Translations under genes and position numbers: made by a program
Assembly: GCA_002363695.1 (NCBI GenBank)
Contig: DEWO01000108.1
Location: 1-7,205 of the forward strand
DNA length: 7,205 nt
DNA from: Prevotella sp. UBA3208
Lineage (GTDB): Bacteria > Bacteroidota > Bacteroidia > Bacteroidales > Bacteroidaceae
Reading direction: 5' to 3'
The notes under the pieces: model-generated
What the model was told of the DNA's origin: nothing
Database searches by the model: none
What the model saw: the letters and a program-made list of their open reading frames with translations, nothing else
Part shown: one piece after another, positions 6,331-7,205 of the stretch
Position numbering within the stretch: the stretch's first letter is position 1
How the letters are laid out: every line of letters starts with the position of its first letter

Positions 6331-6336
6331 TCCTTT
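6331..6336 (-). promoter_or_regulatory. Ribosome binding site supporting the TTG start of nhaC
   Basis: On the - strand the bases are AAAGGA, 7 bases before the TTG codon. This supports the non-ATG start, since the first membrane helix begins only a few residues later and no ATG is available. Confidence 0.6.
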
Positions 6337-6345
6337 CTTGTGATG

Positions 6346-7205
6346 TTACAATGTTACACCATTCTTGAAGATGGAAATCTCGCGATAGCCGTTCTCCTCG
6401 TTGCGGGCCTTCTCGCCGGAGGCAACAGCCAGCACCTTGTCGATGAACTCAGGTACCAGTTCCTGCATGGTGCGGCCCTCGACGAGCTGACCGGCAGAGA
6501 AGTCTACCCAGTGGGGCTTGTTCTTGGCCAGCGTGGGGTTGGTGGCAATCTTCATGGTGGGCACGAAGGTGCCGAAAGGCGTTCCGCGACCGGTGGTGAA
6601 CAGCACGATATGACAGCCGCAGGAGGCCAGTGCTGTCGAGGCTACGAGGTCGTTGCCGGGAGCAGAGAGCAGGTTCAGTCCGTTGTGCTCCAGACGGTCG
6701 CCATATTCCATCACACCGCTGACAGGAGCCTTGCCGCACTTCTGTGTGCAGCCCAGTGCCTTGTCCTCGAGGGTGGAGATACCGCCGGCTTTGTTGCCCG
6801 GGGAAGGATTCTCGCCCACGGGTTCGCCGTGCGACAGGAAGTAGTTCTTGAAGTTGTTAATCATCGATACGGTCTGGTCGAACAGCTGAGGTGTCTCGCA
6901 GCGGTTCATCAGAATGGTTTCGGCACCGAACATCTCAGGCACTTCGGTCAGCACGCTGGTACCGCCCTGGGCTACCAGCCAGTCTGAGAACTCGCCGACC
7001 AGCGGATTGGCAGTGATGCCGGAGAATCCGTCAGAGCCACCGCACTTCAGACCTACGCGCAGCTTCGATACGGGCACGTCCTCGCGCTTGTCCTGAGCAG
7101 CCTGCTTGTAGAGTTCGCGCAGAATCTCCATGCCTGCCTCCATCTCGTCGCCCTCGACGCGTTGGGTTACCAGCAGCTTGATGCGCGACTTGTCGTAGTC
7201 GCCCA
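6346..7205 (-). CDS. uxaA: Altronate dehydratase, C-terminal part (5' end outside window)
   Basis: The last 285 residues of a UxaA-type dehydratase. The frame stays open to the right edge and begins '..GDYDKSRIKLLVTQRVEGDE' before the first internal Met at 7143. The enzyme removes water from D-altronate to give 2-dehydro-3-deoxy-D-gluconate in galacturonate breakdown. The family is usually about 490-500 residues, so roughly the N-terminal 40 percent is missing here. Visible family motifs (numbered from the first complete codon) are 'LKCGGSDGFSGITANP' (52-67), 'NPSPGNKAGGIST' (132-144), 'LGCTQKCGKAPVSG' (150-163), 'SCGCH' (194-198) and 'LFTTGRGTPFG' (201-211). The several Cys residues may help bind metal, since altronate dehydratase is known to be iron-dependent. 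Galactarate dehydratases share this domain and are a less likely alternative. The stop TAA lies 22 bases before nhaC. Confidence 0.92.
   Translation of the reverse strand, partial: GDYDKSRIKLLVTQRVEGDEMEAGMEILRELYKQAAQDKREDVPVSKLRVGLKCGGSDGFSGITANPLVGEFSDWLVAQGGTSVLTEVPEMFGAETILMNRCETPQLFDQTVSMINNFKNYFLSHGEPVGENPSPGNKAGGISTLEDKALGCTQKCGKAPVSGVMEYGDRLEHNGLNLLSAPGNDLVASTALASCGCHIVLFTTGRGTPFGTFVPTMKIATNPTLAKNKPHWVDFSAGQLVEGRTMQELVPEFIDKVLAVASGEKARNEENGYREISIFKNGVTL

Noticed and set aside
6280..6987. 235-codon + strand frame opposite uxaA and nhaC
   Set aside because: It spans the junction of two well-supported genes on the other strand and is rich in His, Gly and Val as expected for a complement frame.
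1..7205. CRISPR array, insertion sequence, integrase, toxin-antitoxin or defence genes
   Set aside because: No direct repeats with regular spacing, no terminal inverted repeats, and no transposase or integrase motifs were seen. The tRNA cluster at the left edge is not followed by an integrase.

Overview
The window looks like an ordinary chromosomal segment of a Bacteroidales bacterium, probably Prevotellaceae-like. The evidence is a GldE-type CNNM/CBS protein directly after ssb, a lipoprotein with a Bacteroidetes-style export signal, two TAnnTTTG (-7) promoter boxes, and mostly weak or absent Shine-Dalgarno sequences. Base composition is mixed, near half G+C by eye. Genus assignment is inference only.

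Layout. Positions 1-245 hold a tRNA cluster on the + strand: the 3' end of one tRNA, a complete tRNA-Leu(GAG) and a complete tRNA-Gly(GCC). A + strand gene set follows (288-2504): a conserved-looking protein of unknown function, a short single-stranded DNA-binding protein, and GldE. It ends at a hairpin terminator that overlaps the gldE stop codon. Facing it on the - strand is a clostripain-family (C11) cysteine protease, predicted to be a surface lipoprotein (2545-3813). The protease is divergently transcribed from a secreted GH25 lysozyme (3891-4643), and the two share a 77-bp intergenic region with back-to-back promoter boxes. The rest is a - strand operon entering from the right edge: the C-terminal part of an altronate dehydratase (UxaA), an NhaC-family Na+/H+ antiporter with a TTG start, and a 121-residue protein of unknown function whose start overlaps the antiporter stop (ATGA).

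How they fit together. The left half combines translation genes (tRNAs), DNA maintenance (SSB) and an inner-membrane protein (GldE). The middle pair are exported hydrolases, one for protein and one for peptidoglycan. The right operon joins hexuronate breakdown (altronate to 2-keto-3-deoxygluconate) to a cation/proton antiporter.

I found no CRISPR array, insertion sequence, phage gene, recognisable defence system or long repeat. No stretch above 300 bases lacks a gene. The points most worth a second look are the tail-less SSB, the surface-protease prediction and its possible self-cleavage site, the uxaA-nhaC pairing, the two proteins of unknown function, and a non-standard T-loop in tRNA-Gly.
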